From Epiperipatus broadwayi (Eukaryota; Onychophora; Udeonychophora; Euonychophora; Peripatidae): DNA of 64,000 nt. The notes under the pieces are model-generated. The model did no database searches. It was not told the origin of the DNA and saw only the letters and a list, made by a program, of their open reading frames with translations. Of this stretch, positions 15,179-29,935 are shown in pieces. The position numbers and the translations under genes were made by a program. The first letter of the stretch is position 1. Each line of letters opens with the position of its first letter. The stretch is taken from assembly GCA_028023455.1 (NCBI GenBank), contig JAQFVV010013289.1, positions 104,660 to 168,659 of the forward strand, written 5' to 3'.

Positions 15179-15829
15179 ATATCAAGATCTCCAAGACGTT
15201 CCCGTGGAGATTAAGCATATAAATAAATAACAATAATAATAAATTACATTAAGCATAAAAGAAAAATCTACCTATCTATTATAGGCAATAGGACGAAATG
15301 TACTCATCATTTAATCATTAAAATAAAAGTTTTTTTTTTTAGTTCAAAATTGAAAGTTTAAACGGAAATATACGCACAGTTCATGATGATAACAACAAAT
15401 TGACAACATTGAAAACATACAAACATTGCTTCTGCAGGTTGAATTAATATTTGACAAAAGCTGCAATAATTTTAAATGTTCTTAGAATTTCTAATAGATA
15501 TCAAGTACAGCCTTTGTGCATATTGGAATCACTTTATCGGCCATAAGAAACAAATATACCTCCAATTCTGTAAGATAATCCAACTACAAGTTATGACTTT
15601 ATTTCTTTCAGGTTGCTAGCATTCAATAGAATTTTCATAACAATTAAATCCGTTATCAGTGGTTTATCCATGCTTCCATACATCACTTATAATTAATCAT
15701 TAAACATTATTAAGTCAAGCATTCTATCACTCATTTTTTCTATAGGTGTGAATGGTAAAGTAGTTTAAAACCAGTTATGTGATTATTACTAAGAGACTCC
15801 CCCCCCCGCCATAGCTAAAAAATTTTGGA
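15179..15829. other. non-coding stretch, no gene seen
   Basis: AT-rich; contains the remainder of the SINE target region and a C8 homopolymer near 15799. Nothing else is recognised. Confidence 0.5.
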
Positions 15830-16680
15830 CGTAGCATGCTCCATCTCTTGGTCAATTTTGGTCACAATTTCTTTATTTTAAGCTTATTTGATAGGAAATT
15901 CAATGTTTAAATTGTAGTTGTAAAAACATCCCCATATAGCGTTATATATATTTTTAAAAAAAATCAATTTTCTTTACTGCCTATTGGTACATAGGTGTGT
16001 CTTTTTCTCTGATTGGATATCTACCAAATCTGGAAATGTCTTCTAGATGTGTTTCTAAATGACATATTCAGAAACGAAAACGAATATGTTGTACACGTTG
16101 GTAATTGATTTTGATGTAAATATTTATATTTATTGTAATTTTTTATGTTCACAAATAAGATACTATAGTCCTCTATCAAAATATAAAGTTGACTGGAAAA
16201 TTTTAAATATTACAATAAAAATACATTTGGAAAAATAATCCTTAACAAAAAACAATTATCGCTACAGACCGTAATCAGGCATTTCTAAACTAAAAATTCA
16301 GAATTGAAAATGAAATGTAGTACCCTTTCATATTTTGAAGTAAATAATTATATCTTTCATTATTTTAACCAAATATAAAATATGATTCCAAAAATGTGAA
16401 ATATTACAAGAAAAATAAGCGCGGACAAAATCATCTTTCTTCAAGTCAGGTGGTTCGCGCTAATGATTGTAATTTGCACAGTAGGCATCTCTAAAGAATA
16501 ATGACAGAAATAAAAATTAAAGGTTTTACACGTTCGTAATTGATTTTGTAGTAAATAATTACATCTATTGTAATTTTTTACATTCATAAATAAGATTTGA
16601 TGTTACTTTATGGAAATATAAAGTTTAATTTGGAAAATTTTAAATTTTACAAGAAAAATAAGCATGCTGGAAATAAAAAA
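15830..16680. repeat. dispersed repeat head followed by three diverged tandem units
   Basis: The segment starting TGCTCCATCTCTTGGTCAAT near 15838 matches the start of a block at 35965 (TGCGCCCTCTATTGGTCATT), so it is a dispersed family. It is followed by three diverged units of about 200 bp (roughly 16060-16270, 16290-16475, 16495-16680). Units share a core reading like GTAATTGATTTTG(A/T), TTGTAATTTTTTA, TTCA(C/T)AAATAAGAT and AATATAAAGTT. Internal tandem units of this kind are common in non-autonomous DNA transposons such as Helitrons, but no terminus was found. Confidence 0.6.
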
Positions 16681-19600
16681 GAATTATATTTGACAGCTGG
16701 AGAACTGAATAATGACACAATCATTAGTTGGAATATAATTCTTTTGTTTTACTACTAACATTTTTCTTATATTTTTGTACAGTTATTAACATTATTTTTA
16801 ATTTTTCGTTACATTTAACAAATTTCAATCTAAAATTATTCAATTTTTAGAAGCTGAGTTAAAAAAATTCTGTGTATTTTCGATTAATATTTTAGCAATA
16901 GAAACCGGCTGGAAACGGAAAAATAATATTGTTCTCAGATTTAAGTAGTGGGCAAATACCAAATTAGACAAGATTAACTCTTCTAAATAAGTTAAAATAA
17001 TCAGTTAAAGGGTTCCTTTTAGCTCCTATAATATACTTAGAAGAAAAATGTAAAGAAAATACCTATACTGAAAGTCAGAAGAGAATATACAGAGGGGAGA
17101 TGAATTTTCATTGAGGACAATATGTGGTTCAATGTAAACATAGAGACTGTCCTTCTTAAATGCGACTTATATGCATCAACATTAATTAGTACGGAAAAAA
17201 AAAACAATTTTAGTGCTAATAGACATATTATGAAATCAACAAAGTATTTCTCAATATGAAACTAATGTGGTAAAATTTTATATAATGGAAGTATTCCGTA
17301 TAATGATTAGCAAATACACTAGTCAGCAACTGAAACTATGTAGTTTTTCCCAATCAGAACATTATATTTTACCAGAAAAAAAATTGGTGCTGTAAGTTGT
17401 CAGCCTATCTCTGTCCACTAAACCATGCATTTATCACCCACCATTTGTATTGTAACAAATATTTTTTGTTACTATAAGTAATAAAAGTAACTAAAAATGA
17501 TTAGATAGATGACAAATATGATCTATTTATTTTTAAACAATGACAGTTTAAATAAAAATGTGATTTAACATTTTATTAAAAGCTCTTTTGATTTTATAGT
17601 CATAATTAGCTTGTAAAAACTTTATTTTTATTAAGAAGCCAAGTTATGAACAAAAACAAATACTATAACATGATTACGATAATTTGTCATGACTAGATCC
17701 ATATTGTGTGCTATGTATTCTAAACAATGTAGCATGGAGTAATTATTTTTTTTTTGGATTGTTATGTGATCAAACTTGAACTGTCATTTCTGATTTGTGT
17801 TTACTCATTTTTTGACAAGAATGGTTAAAAACGTGACGGACTTTGATGAACTTTCCGTCATTGAAATCCTGACAATTTTAGAGCTATGGTAAAAAATTTA
17901 CCATCGTTTTAATGATTATAAAAAGTTCCATAAGATGCAGCCCTCTTGTGAAATATTTTACAAGTAAAAAATCAATAAACCTGTCAGTTAAGGTGAAACA
18001 AAGTCAGAAGTCAGACTTATCTTAGATCTGATTGACTGTTAACTTTTGACAACAAAGACAATCTCTTGTCAATAACGAAATCACTCCAAATTCTTTTGTT
18101 TCATTTCAAAAGCGATAAACGAATATTTTAGACCATTCTAAAAGGTTTTTTTGACATATTATAAATGATTTTGATAAAATATGCTAAAAATAAAATTATT
18201 TTAGAAAAATAGATAAGAGCTTAGCAAAAATTATTTATTTTTAAGAACTGTAAAAAAATAACTAACGTCACAAAATGTCAGCAACACTTTTTAATTGGTG
18301 AATAACGTTTAAAGATTTGCATTATTGAATTTTTTTAAAATTATAAATAACTATTTATTTTTGAAAAAACTTTCATTAACTTTCATTACATGACAAATTA
18401 TTAATATACTCTTTACAAACGATACAAAAGTAAATATAATATTAAAAGATGAATATATTTTGACAATTGAGTTTGTGAATTGACCAATTAAAAGTTTATA
18501 TTTTTTCCTCACTTGGTCAATAAACAAATCAGCAATTAATGAGTTAATTTTTTTTACTTGCAAATCATTGTTAAATGAAAGACCTGTCTCATAAAATATC
18601 TGTGTTCTTAGAGAGGTGAAGAAATATAACTTAAAACAATTTGAAATATAAAATCAGCTAAAGAAAATGAGGGCTTAATATTTCTAAATTTTCAAGGATA
18701 GATTTGCAGCATCTTAAACAGAATGAACTCCATAATGTAAAACCAACAAAGGAGAAAAATGTTATGATTAACAAAAAAAAAAAGAATTATAAACCAGAGA
18801 ATTAAAAAAAGTTTTAATATTTAAAATGTGTTATCACTTGGTGGAGGGCAATATTTATGTACTTTTATTTAATTATATTTTATAACTTAATGTAATAGTG
18901 TCATAATATTTTAGTGTCTTATTGTATAAGGAATATTTTTTGTTAGTAATTAATTTAGCATCCTGTCTCAATTCTCATAAATTCTGACCATTTAAATAAT
19001 AAATTAAATTTATAATAGCTAGTGAGATAAGAGTTTATATTATACTAAATTTAGTCATTATATAGTTTAATAATGCTCACGACATAGAATATCCTTCTAT
19101 AGATTTTTCAGTATTGAATGGCATTCTGACTTTGAATGTAATATAAATTCATAATCCATAGAGAATCTAATCTAATGGTCTGGAAAGGTGACAATAATCT
19201 ATAATATTTTTATTGATATAACTAGTTGTGGGCATTTGTATAATTTATGATGGAATTAAATTATATTTTTACTCCTATCTTGTTTCATTTCTGTTATTTA
19301 TATTTAATTGTGAAATCTCAAATGTTGTTTCATATTCGTAGGATTACTATAATTTATGCTTAACTTTACCTTTGATGACCTTTTATACAAATAACAAGGT
19401 CGTTATAACATATATGTTACTGTAAAGATTTTTATCTCTCAGCGCGTAATGTCACTAAGCAACCAAGTTCTGTTAATAAACAACAACATTTGAACATCAT
19501 CAGTGATTGTTTGTAACACTTTTAACGATATTTTATTTTAGTTTCTCGATTTTAGCTATATAATTTATCATTCAATTTATGTTTAATGGATTTAATTGTA

Positions 19601-19818
19601 AAAATAAAGTTAAAAACTTAATGGATTTAATTGAGAATGAATTATATAAAAGTTTCATTTCCTTTGTAGTTGATTTTCCAAATCTAGTCACGATGATAAT
19701 GAACTACTGTTAAAAAGATTTCTTATAATAATAAAGTTTATAATAAATGTATAAATTTTCATTACCATTAGGACTAATAGCTCAAAGTTCACTAATCACA
19801 GTGCTGAGCAATATACCA

Positions 19819-19886
<68 letters not shown>

Positions 19887-20473
19887 AGGGGGGTGGGTGA
19901 GAGCTTAACACAAGGTTGGGATATCAACCATAGCTTTGTTCTTCATTTTTCTTCCATCAAAAACTGTGGCAAATTTGTTGATCTGTAATGGACTAGATAA
20001 ATACCTTGTCTCTCCAAAAGAAGTGTAAATACAATATTTCTTTTTTTAATTTTTCTATAAAACACAGCATTATTGGATTATTAACAATGATTTTAAAATT
20101 TGGTGTACAAAGTAAATGAATTTAACCATTTATTGGGAGAGTACTAATTTGGCAGAAATAGGCGTCTGGTTTGAGAAGACTGACAATCTATAATATAACG
20201 TATTTTATCATATCTTAATAAAAGGATCCGCATCAAATATTTTATTGTTGCTTTTTTTTATGTCAATTAATTTTGTTTTATTTTATTTGCATGTTACTAT
20301 ATTAATAGTATAAAAAACTTTTACCAAATCGCACGGTCATGTGCGAAAAAGAAATAAATAAATAGCTACAAGTAGAAAGCAAACAAACCATTCTTATATA
20401 TTACAATTAAGAAGCTATTGAGTAACATAATATTGTGTTAAGGAGTTTGAATATTAAACATTAGATGTGATGC
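16681..20473. other. non-coding stretch with a (TA)n array
   Basis: No gene-like frame; the minus frame at 18351-18563 has no recognisable domain. A (TA)n run lies at 19822-19882, followed by a G-rich AAAGAGGGGGGTGGGTG patch. A small hairpin (AAAGAATTATATT and AATATAATTCTTTT) spans about 16679-16750. Short palindromes occur near 17835-17895 (GACGGA/TCCGTC and ATGGTAAAAAATTTACCAT). Confidence 0.5.
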
Positions 20474-20731
20474 CTATGTTTGCGAAGCAGAATGCTACAC
20501 CTTTCTCCAGGGGGGGGGGTATTGCGATGACAGAATGCTATATTAAAAAGTCAGAACCATATATTTTTATTTAGTATCATATTGCGATTATTATTTCTGT
20601 GTATAAATTTATACTTTTCGTATTGTTAAAAATCTGCATTTTTATTATTTCATTCTGCATTCGCAAACATACTCCATCTCCATCTCTCACTGGAGAAAGT
20701 ACGGCATTCCGCCGTCGGAAACACAGACAGC
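20474..20731. repeat. imperfect foldback with GC-richer arms
   Basis: The left arm (20474-20510) reads ATGTTTGCGAAGCAGAATG then CCTTTCTCCAG. The right arm (20653-20720) carries the reverse complement of the same two blocks with different spacing. A G9 run follows the left arm, and TATTGCGAT(G/T)A occurs twice in the loop. A decayed foldback element is the simplest reading. Confidence 0.5.
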
Positions 20732-21671
20732 AGGTCTTATATATAACTACCTATCATTTTTAGTACTTTTCATTGTTTTCCTGACTTCTCTGTCTATTTA
20801 TACTCAGATGATATCAACTATAAGTTATATTAATGACAATTAATTATACTTACGTTATTCTCGTGTGCAACTGCACAGTATAAACAGAAAGCAAAAAAAC
20901 AGGCAAGTGATTGTTTAAGCATGGTGGTTGTTTTGAATGAAGTAATTAAAATTTTATCTACTTTTATACTTTTTATTTGTTTGTTCATATATTTTTAGGC
21001 GGGTTTTTTTCACGTCAAGTTCGTTGATTTATCATAAAGGAAATGCCCCAATTATAGTTTTTTTAGTTGCCTTTCGAACTGACTGCATTCATTGAAGGCA
21101 TTTTTTTTTTTAAAAATGACATTCACCCATTAAAGTTGATTTGCATATCATTAATAGTTTCGTTTATATAATCATATTTAAAAATGATTACATTAGCAAA
21201 ATGTAGTGTTTAATAAGTATTATTTTTTATATGCATTTACATGTATTTACATTCTCCATGTAAACAAATTATTGAAGAAATAAATCGTGATATGGAATGT
21301 TCGTCTCCATAAAATGTATTGTGAAGAATATTTAATTTTTTAAATGCTTTTGTTCACGGCATAAAGTATAGAAGATAAATGAATGACTTATATAAATATG
21401 CAACATTTGGATCATTAGTTGTAGTATGCAAATATAGTTTCTATGTACTACATGCATACAGCATGTACTAGTAAATGAGTATGTCAATATCATATATATA
21501 TATATATATTTAAAAAAGGTAATTTAATGATATATATATATATATGTTTACTAGAGGGATCATACCAATAGCTTCTATCAAGCTTAAAAGCAAGTTACAT
21601 AATTCGTGTCTTGTTTTATATATATATATATATTAAGTTTGATATCTGTATTCATTCCACAATATATGTAA
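20732..21671. other. non-coding stretch, no gene seen
   Basis: AT-rich with short TA runs; nothing recognisable. Confidence 0.5.
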
Positions 21672-23190
21672 TATACAAATCAAAATGTATAACAAAATAC
21701 AGTAAAATTTACATAAATTATATTATTTTTAGAAGTACTTTCAACTATACTTTTTGTAGACATTGTCAACAATATAACTTTGAATAATCAAAATGAGACA
21801 ACCTTTAACAATACCCATAGTTCAATTCAGATTTCCCACAATTCTGTTATCTTAACATTTGATGACTGTGATTCATTAACATTTGACAATTTCGTGAAAT
21901 CAACATAGCCTCTTTTATTTTACATTTATTATGACAACATTCAATTTGAATTTTAACAATAAATATTATAAAATGATTTATGGTTGGCCAATGGGTCTTC
22001 CTGCTGTTGCTCAAATTTGTAATTTTGTTATATCAACATATGAAAGTAATATTTTAAAGCAATTGGAATTTCAAGAAATTAAAATATATCATAGATATGT
22101 GGATGATGTTTTTATTTGTGGAAAACATGATTTATTAATCAATTTATTTAATGAATTAAATCAAATTAAGAATATAAAATGGGTTATGAATGAAGAGAAA
22201 TACAATTCCATAAAATTCTTGGATATTCAAGTTACACATAATGATTACAGTTTGGATTATCTTATGTTAATTAAACTAATTGAAACTACCGGTTTTATTC
22301 CATATGAATCACACATACTTATATGTCATAAGTTGTCTGGATTGAAATCATTCTTATTTATAAATGAAAAATTGTGCAAATTTTCTAGTGATAAAATTAA
22401 AAATGTACATTTATTTGTTAATGCCTTGTTGAAAATTGGTTATTACAAAAATTATATTATTAATATTATTAAAAAATTTAAAAGGAATCAACAATATAAT
22501 AAAATTAAAAATAAAAATAATATCAAAATGAAATGGATTTCAATGCCATTTATATCGGATGAACAGGTCAAGTTTATTAAGAAAATTTATAACGGTTTGT
22601 GTCATATTGCTTTTTTCTCAACAAATAATATAAATAGATTGCTTAATAATTCTAAAATTCAAAATTCAAAGTTTAAATCAAAATTCTATTATATATAGAT
22701 TGATATGCGGATGTGGCTTACAATACATCAGTGAATCTAAGTGTACGTTTGAGAAGAGAATAAGGGAGCATATGTTTTTATATAATAGAATTCAAAAAAA
22801 GAAAAAATCTGGAGTGGATGTAAATAAACCTACATCATCTGTTATATTTGATTATAATAAATCTTGTCAATATGGATTTTAATTTGATTACAAAAATATG
22901 AAAATTATTCAAATTGAACAGTGTTATAATAAACGTAAAATAAAAGAGGCTATGTTGATTTCAAGAAATCGTCAAATGTTGATGAATCTCCAGTCATCAA
23001 ATGTTAAGATAACAGAATTGTGGGAAATCTGAATTGAAATATGGGTATTGTTAAAGGTTGTCTCATTTTGATTATTCAATGTTATATAGTTGACAAAGAC
23101 TACCAAAATACAGCTGAAAGTACTTCTAAAAATAATATAATTTATGTATCTTTTACTGTATTTTGTTATATATTTTGATTTGTATGTATG
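21672..23190 (+). mobile_element. PLE2: Penelope-like element with inverted 3'-end copy at its left side
   Basis: The central part (about 21946-23143) is a 5'-truncated Penelope-like element close to PLE1. Its left side (about 21672-21945) is the reverse complement of its own right end (about 22905-23190). The inverted arm even includes the antisense end of the coding region and the ATTGTGGGAAATCTGAATT tail. The RT reading begins immediately after the junction, near motif B. This is the foldback arrangement also seen at 35 kb and 59.6-61.0 kb. The arms extend past the TACTTCTAAAAATAATATAA terminus of PLE1 by another 40-50 bp, so PLE2 either has a longer 3' tail or part of the flank was inverted as well. 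Confidence 0.85.
21931..23032 (+). pseudogene. PLE2 reverse transcriptase (partial) plus GIY-YIG endonuclease
   Basis: A 255-residue frame (to 22698) holds RT motif B (WPMGLPAVAQ near residue 18), motif C (YVDDVF near residue 60), the thumb and the linker. Motif A and everything upstream are absent. Compared with PLE1, a one-base insertion near 22675 shifts the endonuclease to the next frame (22700-22882: CGCGLQYISES, KRIREH, DYNKSC). An AAA-to-TAA change then stops it at 22880, while the tail with KEAML-like residues continues to 23032. The element cannot make an active protein. Family assignment is by motifs and by similarity to PLE1; the frame's first ATG lies in the inverted arm and is not a native start. 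Confidence 0.85.
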
Positions 23191-25012
<1,822 letters not shown>

Positions 25013-25440
25013 TGATTTTTTTTGTTTTTTTTTTTCCGTTTATTGATTGACATTAAACGTTTCACCATCAAATATGTATTGTATCTTAATCATTGTTTCA
25101 GTAGGCTGTATATAAATAGTTCTAAAAGCTATTGTCATAACAAATTGTAACAAATGTTGGAATAAGAATACTTTTCTATTTAATATCAGTTTTTTTTTTC
25201 AAATAGCCCCAACGTCTCCTTTTGTACTAATAATACATCCTCTCATTCCAACACTTAGTGAAATAAACTAATTGTAAATAATAAATACCATAAAGTTATT
25301 GTTGTTAATTTGTTTTTGCTTTAATTGATCTACATTAAATGTTTCACCATCAAACATCTATTGAGTCTTGATTATTATTTATATAAGTGGTCTATAAATA
25401 GTGTCAAAAGTTATTGTCATAAAAATGTGTTGTAAAGATG
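25013..25440. repeat. two diverged direct repeats, about 140 bp each, 290 bp apart
   Basis: Both blocks contain ACATTAAA(C/T)GTTTCACCATC, then TATTG(T/A)(A/G)TCTT, then TATAAATAGT and a GTTATTGTCATAA-like end (near 25050-25145 and 25330-25425). They look like two decayed copies or two units of one dispersed repeat. Confidence 0.6.
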
Positions 25441-25908
25441 TAGCACAGATTATTAGTATAAGTTTTACTAGTTTAAAATATAAAAATAAACCATTTTGAT
25501 GGGGTGAGAAATTTAACTGAATAAAAAAGATTTAAAAACTAGATTTCTTTTTTTTTTCATGTATTTAAAATAAAATAAAATGTGTGTGTTGATTTTTAAA
25601 TACATTAAAAAGAAAAAATATGTGTGCCTGCATATAAAAATAATAATATTGAATTAAAAATGAAAATATGAAGTTTATAAAATAAAAGTTAAGTTGAATT
25701 CAAAGATTGCTTGACTGATAAACCAAGATGGAATGGGAATAATTAATCAGCAATGGCTACAAATAAACAATGGGAATAATTTCAAAAGTTATATCTTATC
25801 TGTAGTCAGATTAAGCTTGAAAGAATGTGAACCAATAAACGATGGGGATTTAATTAATAAATTTAATTAATTTAAATGTTAATCAAGCTGAACAATAGGA
25901 GGGCTACA

Positions 25909-25990
25909 TATAAATAGGTCTAGAAATCATCATCATCAGATTTTTTAGCAGTGTTATTCCAGCCTCTGCAAATAAAACTTATATTTCTTG
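25909..25990 (+). promoter_or_regulatory. TATA box and close poly(A) signal, possible solo-LTR core
   Basis: TATAAATAG at 25909 is followed by GTCTAGAAATCATCATCATC and, about 60 bp on, by AATAAAACTTATATTTC. A TATA box with a poly(A) signal so close downstream is typical of the U3-R-U5 core of a compact LTR. No direct-repeat partner was found in the window, so this would be a solo LTR with undefined ends. Confidence 0.3.
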
Positions 25991-27057
25991 TAAAGACCAA
26001 AAAAAAAACCTGTGTTGCTAATTAGAAAAAAATATGTCACTGTACTCCAGTCTCTTACTGACCTAGAATATCTAAAGATCTTATATTAACCACAATGAAC
26101 ATCTAACAATCTGAGACATTTGAACATTAATCTGCTGGAGTGAAATGCAGCAAGAAACCACATTCATCAGCTATCCAAATTCCAACTGGTTGGTACAGCA
26201 CACATCACACAGGAGAAAGAAGCAGCCATCTATCCAGAGGAATGCATATCTAAAAACCTATAGACAATATTAATTCTTCTTTATTCCCATTTATATTCTG
26301 TCAGTAATTCTTTATTGTAGCCATCACATTCTTTGAGATATCTAGAACAGAAATGAACTCTATGACCAGCATAAAATGAACTATTTATGTGCAGGTTAAT
26401 ATAATAAACCGATAATCCTAAGAACTTGTTGAATCATACAAGCCAACAGCTTATATGACAGGACATGTGGGTGTGGTATATAATGTTTTAATACTGATGT
26501 TTATTTAATATATTATTTTTATTATAATGTGTATTTCCTGGGTATTATATAATTATTATTTTATTCAAGAAAAGGATGAATTTGGAAATTAGTATTTTTT
26601 CAATCAGTTCTTTTACTATTTCCACTAATTAAAGCAGTTTATTATATTACTTTTTTGACTGAGCTAGTTGGAAGTTATCAGGCACTGAATTGGTGGCAGT
26701 CATCCATAGCATGTTAGTTATGTCTTGTAATTAACTGGCACCTGAAGTTTACTTCAAAACAGAAAAGTCCTTTGAATGACAGGGTATGAATTCAGCAATG
26801 GAAATTACGTATCTCTTAATGTGGCTGTAGATTATTCCTTGTATAATCTCTGTCTAACTATAGTAAATCTCTGAATATTATACTTCTTTTCCTGAGGGGC
26901 CATTGTGATGCAATAATAAATAGAAGTAAGAGCATATTGAGTTTATAATAAATATTTTTGTCATATATTATATATAAAAGAAATCAACAATGTTTTTCAC
27001 AATTCTATTTTATTAACGACGAAAAAAATTTCTATATATTTTTTTATTATTTGATTA

Positions 27058-27149
<92 letters not shown>

Positions 27150-27737
27150 GCTTTATTGAAATAAAGACAAGAGGAAAGTTCAAATAAAAAAAGGGATCTA
27201 TAAGTAATGAAATTTAAATATTATATAGTATTATAATTTCAATATCATGACTTAAGTATTTGTAAATGTTTATATAGTTTAAAATACTTGGTAAGAATTA
27301 CCGCTTTTATTTATTAATAAAGATACATTAATGACTGTATGAAGATGTATATAATTAATTACTGTTGTCGTAATAAGGCTGATGTATAAATAATATTGTT
27401 GTTTAGTAAAGGAAAGCTTCTAGCAATTTCTGACATAGTCTTTTATTGATAAATGTTAGCTTAGACAAACATCTTATGCAATAAAAATGATCTTCCAGTG
27501 AATTACTTCATTTCAAATATGTGCTTTATGTTCTAACTTATATTTATGAAAATTATTTGACTATTTTGTATTCAAATTTGTCATTAAAATATTTCTAACT
27601 CCTTCTACCACTATTGCTAATGGAGAGAGAACATTTTCGAAATTAAAAATTATAAAAGGATTGGCTGGCAAATTTGTCAGTGATAGCAAAGAGTTCATGA
27701 TATTGCATCTAAATTTAGTTCTAAAAAAGCAAGCTGT
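25991..27737. other. non-coding stretch with a (TA)n array at 27063-27146
   Basis: No gene or RNA recognised. The TA array is uninterrupted for about 84 bases. Confidence 0.55.
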
Positions 27738-27853
27738 CAAGCTTGGTGGTCGAGAGGTCAGCGACAGCTGCTTTACAAGAAGTTGTTCCAGGTTAGCGGG
27801 TTTCACTTCTTGCTGATGCTATAACACATGAGAAAAAAAAAAAAAACAAGCTT
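27738..27853 (+). mobile_element. tRNA-derived SINE, short, with 7-bp flanking repeats
   Basis: After CAAGCTT at 27738 the sequence reads GGTGGTCGAGAGGTCAGCGA, a box-A region like that of the SINE at 15.0 kb (class II Ser/Leu type). It continues through a degenerate box-B region (GGTTAGCGGGTTTCAC) to an A14 tail and a second CAAGCTT at 27847. Head and tail match the 15-kb SINE in plan, but the middle differs and the target duplication is only 7 bp, so it is an older or different subfamily member. Confidence 0.7.
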
Positions 27854-28989
27854 AAAAAAAATTACAATTATGCAATAATTTTTTTCATTATTATTTTTAA
27901 TAAAGCATTAAAACATATATAAAATCATTTACATTTTGTTTAGTTTTTTAAGGCGAGTGGGTGGGTGGGTGGGCACAAATATTGTTTTGCATATGGGTGC
28001 TTATGACCAATGTTCAATAAAAAGAATCAGTTTATATATATATATATGTTCAATAAAAAGAATCAGTTTATATATATATATATAACAATAAAATAATAAA
28101 TATAACAGTAATTAGGATGGAAATTTTAATAAATAGAAACAAAATAAATATTATTAGTAGTCAAGCTACAAATGTTAAAATTCAGAATTCATGGGATTTG
28201 AATAGATGACGTTTGCTTCAGCTGTTTTTTTTTAATTTAATAAAAGTTAAGGAGGATTAAGGATTGTAACATTTGTCATGTATTCCCAAATTTTTGCAAT
28301 ATAAAATTGAACAGTTGTATAAATTTAGTACCAAAGTACAGGAATCAGAGACAAGAAATGTAAAAAAAAACTTTTTACTATTCAGGGATATTTGAAAGCA
28401 ATTGAACATTTAATAATTTTAAATAAATGGAAAACTTGGGATGAATATAAAATAGTTTGGGGAAAATGGATCTAAAGTATTTGAGCATAAATTACGTTTT
28501 AAATTTGAGAATCAAATTGTTCTTTTATATATTTAATAAGCAGTATCTGCAAACATATAATGATATGAATTTTGTAAATTTGTGAGATAAATTGATACAT
28601 TTGATCCAGAAATGTTTAAATCATGGAGCTAAATGTATAGGTGGTATTTTGGGGATGATTATAATTTGGAATTAATAATAGCTGTTCAATATTCATTTGC
28701 AATGATTCCTGGTCATATTTCTTATAAAATTATAAAGACAATTAATTGACATAAATTTAATGTGACTCCCCATGAAAATTCATGGGATATGGCCATTTTG
28801 GGATGTAAGCAGAAGATTAAAAATGATAATATGATTTGTTTAAAAAAGAAAAAGGACTGTAGTCGTGTTTAATGACAAAATGTCAGTACATTGAGAAAGT
28901 TTAAGTGCAAATGGATAAACTAATTGTTCTTTTCTGATTGAAGAATATAATATGGATAGTCAGAGAATAAAATTCACTAACAATATTCT
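27854..28989. other. non-coding stretch with G-rich and 36-bp tandem repeats
   Basis: A (GGGT)n-type run lies at about 27957-27974. A perfect two-unit repeat of 36 bp (TGTTCAATAAAAAGAATCAG plus a TA run) lies at 28011-28082. The part from about 28300 onward has interrupted codons that may be the decayed upstream region of the PLE relic that follows, but I could not match it motif by motif. Confidence 0.5.
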
Positions 28990-29024
28990 AAAAAAAAAAA
29001 CTAGGAATAAAGTCCTAGGTAATA

Positions 29025-29234
29025 ATGTTTAATACAATATATATATATATATATTGTCAGTCAAAAGGACCAATTATGCATAACATGACAAGTTTCAGAT
29101 CTTTTTTGTTATGTAATGAAATATTATGTCATTACTATTGTGATAAATTAAAACATATCATGTATTTTCGAAGGAATTTCTTGATGTTGGTTATACGATT
29201 GAACAGATTAACAATATACTTTTACCTCACTTAG
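29025..29234 (+). pseudogene. PLE4: relic of a Penelope-like RT thumb/linker region
   Basis: The frame contains TSFRSFLLCNEILCHYYCDK, which lines up with the segment SGLKSFLFRNEKLCKYSSDK of PLE1 (residues around the linker between RT and endonuclease). The flanking codons also agree (KLKHIM versus KIKNVH). The RT motifs and endonuclease are not recognisable nearby. The match is short but specific, so this is a strongly decayed PLE fragment. A TA run at 29038-29054 interrupts it. Confidence 0.6.
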
Positions 29235-29724
29235 TGATTGACTACTTAGCAATATTTCACAATAGCGATCAGCATCAATTTGTACCCACTACTTCGATTT
29301 ACAATCGATTATTCACTCTAACAATTGAAAAAATTTAAAATAATTTTTTTGGCAGACATCTTGAATTTGGCGTCATTGATTACATCAGAGAATAGGTATT
29401 TTAAATTCATTTTACCCAAAAGCAAAAGTACATTACTATATAGCACATACAATATTTTATTCATAAAACACAATGTTAGTGCAGTATTCAGTATTATAAA
29501 TATAGAATGTATAAACTTAAAATATATTTAATTATTGAATCTATAATAATGTATACATATAAGTGTCAAATGTCTTTAGAAAGATTAAACTCTATTTAAA
29601 TATAATGTACCCTATTTTGATTATTTAAATAAAGTTTACTTTTTCTACACATTCAACACTTATATTAGATGATAAAATACCATCATCACAAACTTTCAGG
29701 AAAACACTAAATACTAATATTAAA
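29235..29724. other. non-coding stretch, no gene seen
   Basis: AT-rich; the 68-residue frame at 29325-29531 has no recognisable domain. Confidence 0.5.
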
Positions 29725-29935
29725 TTGTGTGTGATGTGATGTACTGTGACTTCTCCTTAAACGGAGTCAGGAATCGCTCAGCAGCTCTGCCCAGAGAAAC
29801 CTGTTAGCCACTTTACCTTCCCATTCCATTGTCCACCCTAAGTTTTCCCATAATCTGCTCCATCCCATTTCCTTAACATAATCTTTGTCAACTCCATGAC
29901 CTTCATATCTAAATCCCCCTTATGTTTTTCCAAAC

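Noticed and set aside
18351-18563. 70-residue minus-strand frame as a small gene
   Set aside because: No domain, no conserved partner copy, composition expected from AT-rich DNA.
27561-27806. 81-residue minus-strand frame
   Set aside because: Overlaps the SINE and its flank on the opposite strand; no recognised domain.
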